Assembly: GCA_964536975.1 (NCBI GenBank)
Contig: CAZHYS010000018.1
Span: 1 to 12,189, forward strand
Reading direction: 5' to 3'
Source: JAKQDP01 sp964536975
Lineage (GTDB): Bacteria; Patescibacteriota; Patescibacteriia; 2-01-FULL-39-33
DNA: 12,189 nucleotides
Below, one piece after another: positions 6,101-12,163 of this stretch. Each line of letters starts with the position of its first letter. The first letter of the stretch is position 1. Made by a program: the position numbers and the translations under genes. A model generated the notes under the pieces. That model did no database searches, had not been told where the DNA came from, and worked only from the letters and a program-made list of their open reading frames with translations.

Positions 6101-6125
6101 TGTGGTGAGCAAGGCCGAACCATTT
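6101..6125 (-). repeat. Dispersed GGTTCGG-type repeat, copy 2 (inverted)
   Basis: On the minus strand it reads AAATGGTTCGGCCTTGCTCA followed by CCACA, the same element as at 4022, 7493, 8615 and 8671 but in opposite orientation. It lies in the spacer between the two permeases. Confidence 0.85.
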
Positions 6126-6171
6126 ATAAAGTTAATCTTTCTCAAAAATGAGACGATTCTTTGTATTTCCG

Positions 6172-6210
6172 ACTTTATAAACTTTATGAACTTTACGAAC
6201 TTTTGACTTT
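6172..6210. repeat. 9 bp periodic array after permease 1
   Basis: Three ACTTTANNA-type nonamers followed by two ACTTTTG heptamers, ending 2 bp from the permease 1 stop codon. The same unit types recur at 7797-7830, next to the ATPase stop. Confidence 0.7.
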
Positions 6211-6212
6211 TG

Positions 6213-7448
6213 TCATTCGTATCTCAACGCTGAAATAGGATCTAATTTGGCGGCTTTTCTGGCCGGATAAATACCAAAAACCAGCCCGACAATTGCCGCC
6301 ACGCTCACACCCATCAAAACAGAGCTGAATGTCACTACCAAATCCCAATTAAAACCCATATACCGGGCAACCAAAGCGACAACCACGGAAATTACAACAC
6401 CAATGACAATGCCGATTATTCCGCCCAAAAGCGTCACCGCGATTGTTTCGGAAATAAACTGCCACATTATATGCGAGCTTCTTGCTCCGACCGCTTTGCG
6501 CAAGCCGACTTCTCTGATTCTTTCATTGACCGCGGCCAGCATGATATTCATCACCCCGACGCCGCCGACAATCAAAGAGATCGCGGCAATAGCCGCCAAA
6601 AAGAATTTCAACGCGTCCGTCACCGACAAAAGCACTTCAATCGCGTCTTTCATGCTGCGGACGGAAAAATCATCGGTGCCGCCGGCATCAATATTGTGAC
6701 GATCCCGCAACAACGCTCGGATGTCTTCCGCCGCCTGATCAATATTGTCCGAGCTATTTACCTTGGCGCGAATGTAACTGACATGCCTGATGCCAAGCAT
6801 TATCTTTTGAGCGGTGGAAACGGGAATAAAAACCACATCGTCTTGATTCTGAAAACCGGTCGCGCCCCGCTCTTCCATCACGCCGATGACTTCAAAAGAT
6901 TCTTTTTTTATCTTGATTTTTTTGCCCACCGGGTCATCGCCATTAAATAAATCCTGCCACAGTCCGTAACCAAGCACCGCGACGCGGGCGGTGGTTTTTT
7001 CTTCCTCGGCGGTGAAGAATCTTCCTTTATAAATAGCGACATCTTCAACATTAGGATAATCGCCCATTACGCCGGAAAAATTGGCGTCAACATTGTTGCT
7101 CTGGTAACTCATTGTCCCAACGCCGGTATTATAGCTACTGACCGCGACTATATTCTTAACTTCGTCTTTTATCGCCTCTGCGTCTTCATATTTCAAGGTG
7201 GTGATTACCACGCCCATTGCCGACGCTGGCGGGCCGTCCTCTTCGGAAGCGCCAGGAAGCACGCCGACCAGATTGGTGCCGACGGAATTAAGCTGATTGA
7301 TAATGAGGCTTTGCGCGCCGGCGCCGACCGACATAATGACGATGACCGAGGCGATACCGACAACGATTCCCAGACTCGTCAAAAAACTGCGAGCTTTGTT
7401 GGCCCGCAAAACCGAGAGGGAAAGTTTGATGTTATCAAAGAGTTTCAT
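6213..7448 (-). CDS. MacB-like ABC transporter permease 1
   Basis: A 411-residue permease of the MacB/FtsX type without an ATPase domain. The first membrane segment lies at about residues 20-42 (ARSFLTSLGIVVGIASVIVIM), followed by the MacB_PCD periplasmic-core-like domain (about 45-275). Three C-terminal membrane segments follow with GVMNIMLAAVNERIREVGLRKAVGAR, and the protein ends in IYPARKAAKLDPISALRYE. It is similar along its whole length to permease 2, so the pair arose by duplication and could form a heterodimer served by the single ATPase upstream. It follows the ATPase gene in the same direction with a 391 bp repeat-filled spacer. No Shine-Dalgarno is visible. It ends with TGA, showing TGA is a stop codon here. 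Confidence 0.93.
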   Translation of the reverse strand: MKLFDNIKLSLSVLRANKARSFLTSLGIVVGIASVIVIMSVGAGAQSLIINQLNSVGTNLVGVLPGASEEDGPPASAMGVVITTLKYEDAEAIKDEVKNIVAVSSYNTGVGTMSYQSNNVDANFSGVMGDYPNVEDVAIYKGRFFTAEEEKTTARVAVLGYGLWQDLFNGDDPVGKKIKIKKESFEVIGVMEERGATGFQNQDDVVFIPVSTAQKIMLGIRHVSYIRAKVNSSDNIDQAAEDIRALLRDRHNIDAGGTDDFSVRSMKDAIEVLLSVTDALKFFLAAIAAISLIVGGVGVMNIMLAAVNERIREVGLRKAVGARSSHIMWQFISETIAVTLLGGIIGIVIGVVISVVVALVARYMGFNWDLVVTFSSVLMGVSVAAIVGLVFGIYPARKAAKLDPISALRYE

Positions 7449-7449
7449 G

Positions 7450-7544
7450 ATAGCTAATGGCGTATAGCTTATGGCTTATAGTAAAAAATTTTAATGGTTC
7501 AGCTTCGTTCACCACAAGTTTTCAATTTAAAATTTACAATCTAC
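7450..7544. repeat. Heptad arrays upstream of permease 1
   Basis: Five in-phase units of the ATAGCTA/ATGGCGT/ATAGCTT type cover 7450-7484. After a phase change come seven units at 7496-7544 that include a copy of the GGTTCGG-type repeat and AATTTAA/AATTTAC units. Confidence 0.7.
7493..7522 (+). repeat. Dispersed GGTTCGG-type repeat, copy 3
   Basis: AATGGTTCAGCTTCGTTCAC followed by CACAAGTTTT, with two changes from the commonest form. It is followed by the same AATTTAA, AATTTAC units as copy 4. Confidence 0.85.
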
Positions 7545-7552
7545 TTTCATGT

Positions 7553-7644
7553 TGTCATCCCGACCCCTTCGACTACGCTCAGGGTAAACTCCGTGGAGGG
7601 ATCCCTCCACTCGTCCGCTTGGGGCGTCCTCGGTCGGGATGACA
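7553..7644. repeat. Palindromic intergenic element B, copy 2
   Basis: A 92 bp element with TGTCATCCCGA and TCGGGATGACA ends, containing CCCTTCGACTACGCTCAGGG and a perfect 18 bp palindrome GTGGAGGGATCCCTCCAC (7593-7610). It lies between the ATPase and permease 1 genes and would form hairpins in their transcript. Confidence 0.88.
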
Positions 7645-7667
7645 CAGTATTCCCAGTTCCGTATAGG

Positions 7668-7705
7668 CATCCCGAGCGTTCGGGATGTCCTCCCTCGCGA
7701 TGACG
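7668..7705. repeat. Truncated element B-like palindrome, copy 4
   Basis: CATCCCGA (7668-7675) and TCGGGATG (7680-7687) form an 8 bp perfect stem with a 4 nt loop, followed by CTCGCGATGAC, which resembles the end of element B. It looks like a shortened or internally deleted copy. Confidence 0.65.
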
Positions 7706-7796
7706 CAGTATTCCGAGTTACGAGTCGCGAGTTCCGAGTTACAAACCAAAATTCCATTACCGATTACTTATTACTGGTTACTAATTACTGATTCCG
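7706..7796. repeat. Heptad array, 13 units, downstream of the ATPase gene
   Basis: Thirteen consecutive in-phase 7 bp units change gradually from CCGAGTT/GCGAGTT types to GATTACT/TATTACT/GGTTACT types. They are followed directly by ACTTTACGA-type 9 bp units to 7830, which end 9 bp before the ATPase stop codon. The 7 bp period is incompatible with a conserved reading frame. Confidence 0.85.
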
Positions 7797-7830
7797 ACTT
7801 TACGAACTTTATAGACTTTTGACTTTACGG
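7797..7830. repeat. 9 bp periodic array after the ATPase gene
   Basis: Units ACTTTACGA, ACTTTATAG, then a 7 bp ACTTTTG, then ACTTTACGG. These are the same unit types and the same 9/7 alternation as the array beside the permease 1 stop (6172-6210). Confidence 0.7.
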
Positions 7831-7839
7831 ACTTGCCCC

Positions 7840-8574
7840 CTACTTCATCAACTCCCCGTCTTTGGCGTGGCGGCGGTCTTTGACGATTTCATCTTCCACG
7901 ATTAGCCCATCGCGAAGCTTGATAATCCGCTTGGCATGGCGGGCAGTATCACTTTCGTGAGTGACCAAAATGATAGTGTGGCCCACTTCATTCAAATCTT
8001 CCAGAATATTCATTACCGCGTTGCCGGATTTGCTATCCAAATTGCCGGTCGGTTCATCGGCAAAAATCAGACTGGGATTATTGACCAAGGCGCGAGCAAT
8101 GGCGACCCGTTGTTTTTCGCCGCCGGACAGCTGATTGGAAAAATTATTCTGTCGATGCAATAGTCCGACGGATTTGATCGCCTGCTTGACCGATTTGTCG
8201 TGGTCTTTCTCCTTGCTATACAAAAGCGGCAGGCGGATATTGTCATAAACAGTCGTCCGCGGCAAAAGATTGAAAGCTTGGAATACAAAACCCACTTCTT
8301 CGTTGCGGATTTTGGCCAATTGATCATCATCTAGATTGCTGACATCGCGACCCTTAAAAATGAATTTTCCTTCGGTCAAAACGTCCAAAAATCCCAGAAT
8401 GTGCATGAGGGTTGACTTGCCGCTGCCGGACGGCCCCATGATTGCCACGAACTCGCCTTCTTGGATTTCAAAACTGACGCCATGCAAAACACTGGTGACT
8501 ATGTCATCGTTGACATAGTCTTTTTTGAGATTTTTGACTTCAATTAGGGGTTTGGCAGGAGATTTTTGGGACAT
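7840..8574 (-). CDS. MacB/LolD-type ABC transporter ATP-binding protein
   Basis: A 244-residue ATPase that powers the two permeases encoded downstream. All nucleotide-binding motifs are present: Walker A GPSGSGKST at 47-55, Q-loop Gln99 in FVFQAFNLLP, signature LSGGEKQR at 149-156, Walker B LIFADEP at 169-175 with catalytic Glu174, D-loop NLDS, and switch His206 in LVTHE. The NLLPRTTVYDNIRLPL stretch after the Q-loop is typical of the MacB/LolD/FtsE group. The frame can be extended to a TTG at 8598, but homologues usually start close to the IEVKNLKK strand and the ATG at 8574 fits. Neither start has a Shine-Dalgarno. It is probably cotranscribed with the adaptor gene despite a 480 bp spacer, because no promoter was found there. 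Confidence 0.95.
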   Translation of the reverse strand: MSQKSPAKPLIEVKNLKKDYVNDDIVTSVLHGVSFEIQEGEFVAIMGPSGSGKSTLMHILGFLDVLTEGKFIFKGRDVSNLDDDQLAKIRNEEVGFVFQAFNLLPRTTVYDNIRLPLLYSKEKDHDKSVKQAIKSVGLLHRQNNFSNQLSGGEKQRVAIARALVNNPSLIFADEPTGNLDSKSGNAVMNILEDLNEVGHTIILVTHESDTARHAKRIIKLRDGLIVEDEIVKDRRHAKDGELMK

Positions 8575-8614
8575 ATGAAATAAATTTTTAATTTTCAATT
8601 ATCAATTTTAAAAC

Positions 8615-8645
8615 AATGGCTCGACTCCGCTCACCACAAGTTTTT
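8615..8645 (+). repeat. Dispersed GGTTCGG-type repeat, copy 4
   Basis: AATGGCTCGACTCCGCTCAC then CACAAGTTTTT, three changes from the common form; in tandem with copy 5 at a 56 bp period. Confidence 0.85.
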
Positions 8646-8670
8646 AATTTTCAATTTAAAATTTACAATG

Positions 8671-8700
8671 AATGGTTCGGCTTCGCTCACCACAAGTTTT
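8671..8700 (+). repeat. Dispersed GGTTCGG-type repeat, copy 5
   Basis: AATGGTTCGGCTTCGCTCAC then CACAAGTTTT, the form closest to the consensus of the five copies. Confidence 0.88.
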
Positions 8701-8741
8701 CAAATATTTCAATTTTTAAATGAGGAATTGTCAAATTGCGA

Positions 8742-8799
8742 TGTCATTGCGAGGATCCACTCAAAGCGGACGGACGCCGTAAACGGACGTGGCGAATCG
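8742..8799. repeat. TGTCATTGCGAGG...GTGGCGAATCG intergenic repeat
   Basis: A single copy of a sequence starting TGTCATTGCGAGG and ending GTGGCGAATCG, abutting element B copy 3. From memory, closely similar palindromic repeats (GTCATTGCGAGG...CGAAGCAATC) occur between genes of many bacteria, including Rickettsia palindromic elements. No second copy is present in this window. Confidence 0.55.
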
Positions 8800-8895
8800 T
8801 GTCATCCCGACTAAGTGAGCCCTGAGTACTCGGGACGAAAGCATGGAGGGATCCCTCCACTCGTCCGTTTAGGGACGTCCTCAGTCGGGATGACA
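8800..8895. repeat. Palindromic intergenic element B, copy 3
   Basis: A 96 bp element with TGTCATCCCGA and TCGGGATGACA ends and the TGGAGGGATCCCTCCA core (8844-8859). Its left arm lacks the CCCTTCGACTACGCTCAGGG module and instead carries CTAAGTGAG, the inverse of the right arm of copy 1 (CTCACTTAG), which suggests recombination or inversion among copies. Confidence 0.85.
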
Positions 8896-8900
8896 CCTTT

Positions 8901-8984
8901 GTTCCGTGTTCCGGGTTATGCGTTATGTGATTCCCCGAGTCCCGAATCCAAAATCCCGTTACCAGTTACTCGTTGCTGGTTATT
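8901..8984. repeat. Heptad array, 12 units, right of element B copy 3
   Basis: Twelve in-phase 7 bp units beginning with GTTCCGT, GTTCCGG, then GTTATGC/GTTATGT, GATTCCC and CGAGTCC types. Its first units match, in order, those of the array at 4730 that also follows an element B copy. Confidence 0.85.
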
Positions 8985-8987
8985 TCC

Positions 8988-9007
8988 AGACGCGATGAAT
9001 CGCGTCT
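8988..9007. repeat. AGACGCGAT/ATCGCGTCT palindrome
   Basis: A perfect 9 bp inverted repeat with a 2 bp centre. From memory, the same GAGACGCGAT...ATCGCGTCTC palindrome is a common intergenic repeat in other phyla, including cyanobacteria. It lies 48 bp beyond the adaptor stop codon but has no T-run on the minus strand, so I do not call it a terminator. Confidence 0.7.
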
Positions 9008-9049
9008 CTACAATTATTACTAATTACCAATTACAGATTACTGATGACT
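9008..9049. repeat. Heptad array after the adaptor gene
   Basis: Six in-phase units of the TATTACT/AATTACC/GATTACT type, ending 5 bp from the adaptor stop codon. Confidence 0.75.
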
Positions 9050-9054
9050 CCCCC

Positions 9055-10707
9055 CTACTTCCCCTCCTCCTTCTTAAACGTCACCACCTTATCGCCTTCA
9101 GACAGGCCGGTCAAAACTTCCACTATTCCGCCATCACCGCGCAAACCGACTGCCACAGTCCTTTCTTCAACTTGATTTTCGCCAACCAAAACTTCCACAT
9201 ATTTTTCCGCCACTTCGCCCAAAACCGCTTCCCGCACTTTGACCGCCCGTTGCGGCACAAGTAAAACATCATTCTTCTCCGCGGTGGTAATGGTAACATC
9301 AGCAGTCATGCCCGATTTCAGCTGTTCATTCTTCTCGTTGGCATCAAAACTTACCGTCGTCCGATAATAAATCACATCCTGAATCACAGTCTGCGCTGGA
9401 TCAATAAAGGCCACCTTGCCGGAAAAAGGATAATCCGAACCGAAAGCGTCAAGCTCAATAACCGCGCTATCGCCGACCTTAATCTTGGCGACATCCGACT
9501 CGGGAATATCCACTTTGATTTCAAATTTCTCAGTGCTAAGCATTTTTATCGCCGGCTCGGCCAAGCTAGTCTGCTCGCCAATGCTAAAATTAACCTTGGT
9601 AATAGTTCCGTCAATCGGCGCGGTAATCGTGTAATCGGACAAGTTGGCCAGAGCGCCATTGAGCTGGGCCTGGGCTTGCGCGACTTTGGCCTTAGCGGCG
9701 CTGACTTCAAAGTCCCGCGGCCCGGCAGCTTTCAAGTTAAGCTGGGCTTGATAGATATTCAAACTGTTTTCCGCCGCTTGGATCTGGGAATCATAACTAT
9801 TAATAGAATTGGTCAAGTTGGTTTTCGCCGTTTGCAAACTGGTCAAAGAGGTATTGTTGGTTGACTGCTGAGTGCTGATATCGGTCTTGATGGAATCCTT
9901 GGTCGTCTGGCTATAACTGCCGTTTATAACAATTTGATCGGACAATTTGAAAGAATTATTCAATAAGCCGTTTAAATCTGACAAAAAGGCGCGCAATGTC
10001 TCGGCAGCTGAAGCAATATCGCTGCTATTTTTGGTGGAATTAGCCTTATCCGCCGATGCTTTGGATGTGTTCCAGCTACCCATAAGACGATAATAATCAC
10101 TCTGGATACTGCTAAGCAAGTTGTTGTCCTGCACTTGCAAATTGGCGATTTTATCCGGACTGACAAAATAATTCAAAATTTTGTCCAACGCCACTTGAGA
10201 AGTAAAAATCCCATTATTGACAGCGTCCAAGGTTTTTTCCTGCAAAGCGGCGATTTGGACATCGCGCTCAGATCTAAGATTGGTCAAATCATTTTGGGCC
10301 TTTGCGACCTGCTCTTCGCTGACCTTTATATCCTCGGCCGATGAACCGGCTTGAACTTTTGCCAAATCAGCTTGAGCCGACAAAAGACTGGCTCGATACT
10401 GCTCCACTTGGGCGGATAATCCGGCCGCGTCCAGTCGTGCCAAGACTTTGCCTGCTTCCACCTTATCGCCTTCATCCACGCCCAAAAACACCAATCGACC
10501 GGCAGTTTTGAAATTGAGATCAATATCATCGGCCGATTCCACTGACCCGGTGGCGGAAACTGTCTGGACCAAATTGCCACTAGTGACCGCCTCGGTCGTA
10601 TATGGCGATTGTTTATTGCCGCCGGAAAGCGCCATCGCGATGATAATTATTATTAACACCGCTGCGACAATCAGCCAAAAAAGTTTTCTTTTGAACAATT
10701 TTTTCAT
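9055..10707 (-). CDS. HlyD/MacA-type efflux periplasmic adaptor (membrane fusion) protein
   Basis: A 550-residue adaptor with an N-terminal membrane anchor (residues about 9-27). The first half of the lipoyl/barrel-sandwich domain is near 50-93 (GSVESADDIDLNFKTAGRLV through GDKVEAGKVLARLD). A very long alpha-helical, Gln/Ala/Ser/Asn-rich region follows (about 95-350). The second lipoyl half is YTITAPIDGTITKVNFSIGE, then beta-barrel (PESDVAKIKVGDSAVIELD) and membrane-proximal domains follow (VLLVPQRAVKV near 480). MacA-type adaptors are usually about 370-400 residues, so the helical insert is unusually long. It is first in the export cluster with two candidate promoters upstream. If the host lacks an outer membrane, as Patescibacteria are thought to, the helical part would not dock a TolC channel but might span the thick wall or surface layer. 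The start ATG follows the membrane-anchor logic; an AAAGGA lies 17 nt away, too far for a standard ribosome site. Confidence 0.93.
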   Translation of the reverse strand: MKKLFKRKLFWLIVAAVLIIIIIAMALSGGNKQSPYTTEAVTSGNLVQTVSATGSVESADDIDLNFKTAGRLVFLGVDEGDKVEAGKVLARLDAAGLSAQVEQYRASLLSAQADLAKVQAGSSAEDIKVSEEQVAKAQNDLTNLRSERDVQIAALQEKTLDAVNNGIFTSQVALDKILNYFVSPDKIANLQVQDNNLLSSIQSDYYRLMGSWNTSKASADKANSTKNSSDIASAAETLRAFLSDLNGLLNNSFKLSDQIVINGSYSQTTKDSIKTDISTQQSTNNTSLTSLQTAKTNLTNSINSYDSQIQAAENSLNIYQAQLNLKAAGPRDFEVSAAKAKVAQAQAQLNGALANLSDYTITAPIDGTITKVNFSIGEQTSLAEPAIKMLSTEKFEIKVDIPESDVAKIKVGDSAVIELDAFGSDYPFSGKVAFIDPAQTVIQDVIYYRTTVSFDANEKNEQLKSGMTADVTITTAEKNDVLLVPQRAVKVREAVLGEVAEKYVEVLVGENQVEERTVAVGLRGDGGIVEVLTGLSEGDKVVTFKKEEGK

Positions 10708-10734
10708 AAAAATTAGTGATTATTTTCCTTTATA

Positions 10735-10764
10735 ATTATAACATTTTTTAAAATAAAGTTCCAA
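10735..10764 (-). promoter_or_regulatory. Proximal promoter of the export cluster (extended -10)
   Basis: Minus strand TGTTATAAT (extended -10; TATAAT at 10735-10740) with TTGGAA 18 bp upstream (10759-10764). The predicted start near 10728 gives a leader of about 20 nt. Confidence 0.65.
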
Positions 10765-10817
10765 TTCAATGTCTAATAACGACTTCCTGAAAATTAAGAT
10801 ATTTAGACGACTATCTA

Positions 10818-10846
10818 ATTATAAACTATAGCCATGAAGCCGTCAA
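10818..10846 (-). promoter_or_regulatory. Distal promoter of the export cluster
   Basis: Minus strand TTGACG (10841-10846), 17 bp, TATAAT (10818-10823), a near-consensus promoter. The predicted start near 10811 gives a leader of about 105 nt that reads through the proximal promoter. The leader begins with an AGATA...TATCT inverted repeat. Confidence 0.75.
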
Positions 10847-10866
10847 GTTGTTTTTGAAAAAATATT

Positions 10867-10883
10867 CTGGCGCTACTCGCCAG
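10867..10883. promoter_or_regulatory. Inverted repeat in the divergent promoter region, possible operator
   Basis: CTGGCG and CGCCAG separated by 5 bp, overlapping a second perfect palindrome CCAGCTGG (10880-10887). It sits where the -35 box of the rightward promoter would be and about 20 bp behind the distal leftward promoter. A regulator bound here could affect both directions; no regulator gene is in the window. Confidence 0.45.
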
Positions 10884-10892
10884 CTGGTTTTG

Positions 10893-10901
10893 TGTTATAA
10901 T
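10893..10901 (+). promoter_or_regulatory. Extended -10 promoter of the DUF4015 gene
   Basis: TGTTATAAT, with TATAAT at 10896-10901 and no good -35 box. The predicted start near 10908 leaves only about 13 nt before the ATG, so the message is nearly leaderless. Confidence 0.65.
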
Positions 10902-10920
10902 TAAGCAAACCTTCACCTCA

Positions 10921-12102
10921 ATGAAAAAATCACTTCCCATTGTGGTTTTGGCTATTGGCGCCGCAATAATTGTTTGCGGCACCGGCGCTTTTTTGATTGC
11001 CAGGCCATTTGGCACGATTTTTCATGTTTTTGATAGGCAAAACAGCCCGACCACAGAAACAGACTCCAAACCGAGCAAATACCCGACTCCCCTGCCGACG
11101 CCGGACAAAGTCAAAGGAATTTATCTGACCGGAAATACTTTCACCAGCAAGGCGCGGCGGGAATATTTGATTAATCTTATTGATCAAACCGAGCTCAACA
11201 CGGTAGTGATTGATACCAAGGATCATCGTGGCCGACCGACTTATGATCCGCTATCTCCACTCCTAGCCAAGGTGCCGACCTCCACGGTGGCACTGACTAG
11301 TGATGAATACCGCCAAATTCTCCAAGATTTGCAAAACAAAAATATCTACACCATTGCCCGAGTCACTACTTTTCAGGATCCGACCGCGGTAGCGGCTTTT
11401 CCCGAACTGGCGCTCAAAAACTCCAACGGCGGAGTTTGGCAGGATTACAAGGGCGTAGTCTGGCTGGACATCACCAATCCTGACGCCTGGCAAATTCCGA
11501 TTGAACAAGCCAAGGATGCCGCGCTCTTGGGTTTTGACGAGGTGCAATTTGATTATATCCGTTTTCCGTCTGACGGCAATACCAAACAGATAAAATATAG
11601 CCGGCCATTGGCGGACGGTCAAAGAAAGTATCAAATTCTGGCTGAATTTTACCGACAAATCGCGAGCGAACTGGCGGAATTGCCGATCCCGATTTCCGTG
11701 GATTTGTTCGGTCTCACCTATCACCGCCGCGCTGATCCAGAATACGATCTCAATATCGGCCAACGATTGGCTGACGCGGCGATTTATTTTGATTATGTCT
11801 CGCCGATGGTCTACCCCTCGCACTATCCGACCGGCTATCTCGGCTTCGCCAATCCCGCCGCCCACCCTTATGACGTGGTTTATAAAGCGATGAGTGATGG
11901 CAATTTGATAATGGCCAGCACTACCGATGCCATCGCCAGATCCCGCCCCTGGCTCCAGGATTTTGATCTGGGCGCCAATTACGACGCGGCGATGGTGCGG
12001 GCGCAAATCCGGGCAGCTGATGAAAACAATACTGCCGGCTGGCTAATTTGGAATGCTTCCAATCGCTACACAGAAGACGCGTTTAAAAAATCGGCCGATT
12101 GA
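10921..12102 (+). CDS. Putative glycoside hydrolase, DUF4015 family, secreted or membrane-anchored
   Basis: A 393-residue protein with an N-terminal hydrophobic anchor (about residues 5-27; Cys18 has no proper lipobox) and a Thr/Pro/Lys-rich linker (about 40-62). A DUF4015 putative glycosidase domain of TIM-barrel type follows. Features: KGIYLTGNTFTS at the first strand (about 63-74), VVIDTKDHRG near 95-104, IYTIARVTTFQDP near 141-153, VWLDITNPDAW near 180-190, the diagnostic GFDEVQFDYIRFP at about 204-216 with candidate catalytic acidic residues, PISVDLFGLTYHR near 259-271, and YVSPMVYPSHYP near 292-303. It probably cleaves or binds an extracellular or wall-associated polysaccharide; the substrate is unknown. 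It is transcribed away from the export cluster with no Shine-Dalgarno, and ends in its own terminator. Confidence 0.92.
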   Translation: MKKSLPIVVLAIGAAIIVCGTGAFLIARPFGTIFHVFDRQNSPTTETDSKPSKYPTPLPTPDKVKGIYLTGNTFTSKARREYLINLIDQTELNTVVIDTKDHRGRPTYDPLSPLLAKVPTSTVALTSDEYRQILQDLQNKNIYTIARVTTFQDPTAVAAFPELALKNSNGGVWQDYKGVVWLDITNPDAWQIPIEQAKDAALLGFDEVQFDYIRFPSDGNTKQIKYSRPLADGQRKYQILAEFYRQIASELAELPIPISVDLFGLTYHRRADPEYDLNIGQRLADAAIYFDYVSPMVYPSHYPTGYLGFANPAAHPYDVVYKAMSDGNLIMASTTDAIARSRPWLQDFDLGANYDAAMVRAQIRAADENNTAGWLIWNASNRYTEDAFKKSAD

Positions 12103-12126
12103 CAAGAACATCTTAATAATTCAATG

Positions 12127-12162
12127 CCCCGCAGCGAGAGTCGTTGCGGGGATTTATTTTTT
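12127..12162 (+). terminator. Strong intrinsic terminator of the DUF4015 gene
   Basis: An 11 bp stem (12127-12137 with 12141-12151, one G-T pair) closed by a GAG triloop, followed by ATTTATTTTTT. It lies 24 nt after the stop codon. It could also affect minus-strand transcription leaving the tRNA, though the tract on that side is less T-rich. Confidence 0.93.
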
Positions 12163-12163
12163 G

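Larger units (their letters stand above)
8583..8708. repeat. Heptad array, 18 units, upstream of the ATPase gene
   Basis: Eighteen 7 bp units keep one phase over 126 bp. They include two copies of the GGTTCGG-type repeat (8615-8645 and 8671-8700) exactly 56 bp (eight units) apart, separated by AATTTTC, AATTTAA, AATTTAC, AATGAAT units. The array begins inside the possible TTG-extended 5' end of the ATPase frame. Confidence 0.85.

Noticed and set aside
8575..8598. TTG at 8598 as start of the ATPase gene
   Set aside because: The extra eight codons are made of AT-rich heptad repeat sequence, and ATPases of this group do not need them. The ATG at 8574 is simpler.
3962..9049. CRISPR array
   Set aside because: The repeated units are 7 bp with no unique spacers of constant length, and no cas gene is near.
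11263..12006. Minus-strand 247-codon frame opposite the DUF4015 gene
   Set aside because: The plus strand carries recognisable DUF4015 motifs throughout. The antisense frame is long only because of codon bias and lacks a promoter.
12099..12104. TTGACA at the end of the DUF4015 gene as a promoter
   Set aside because: No -10 box at a usable distance; the nearest TAATAAT is only about 9 bp away and a strong terminator follows.
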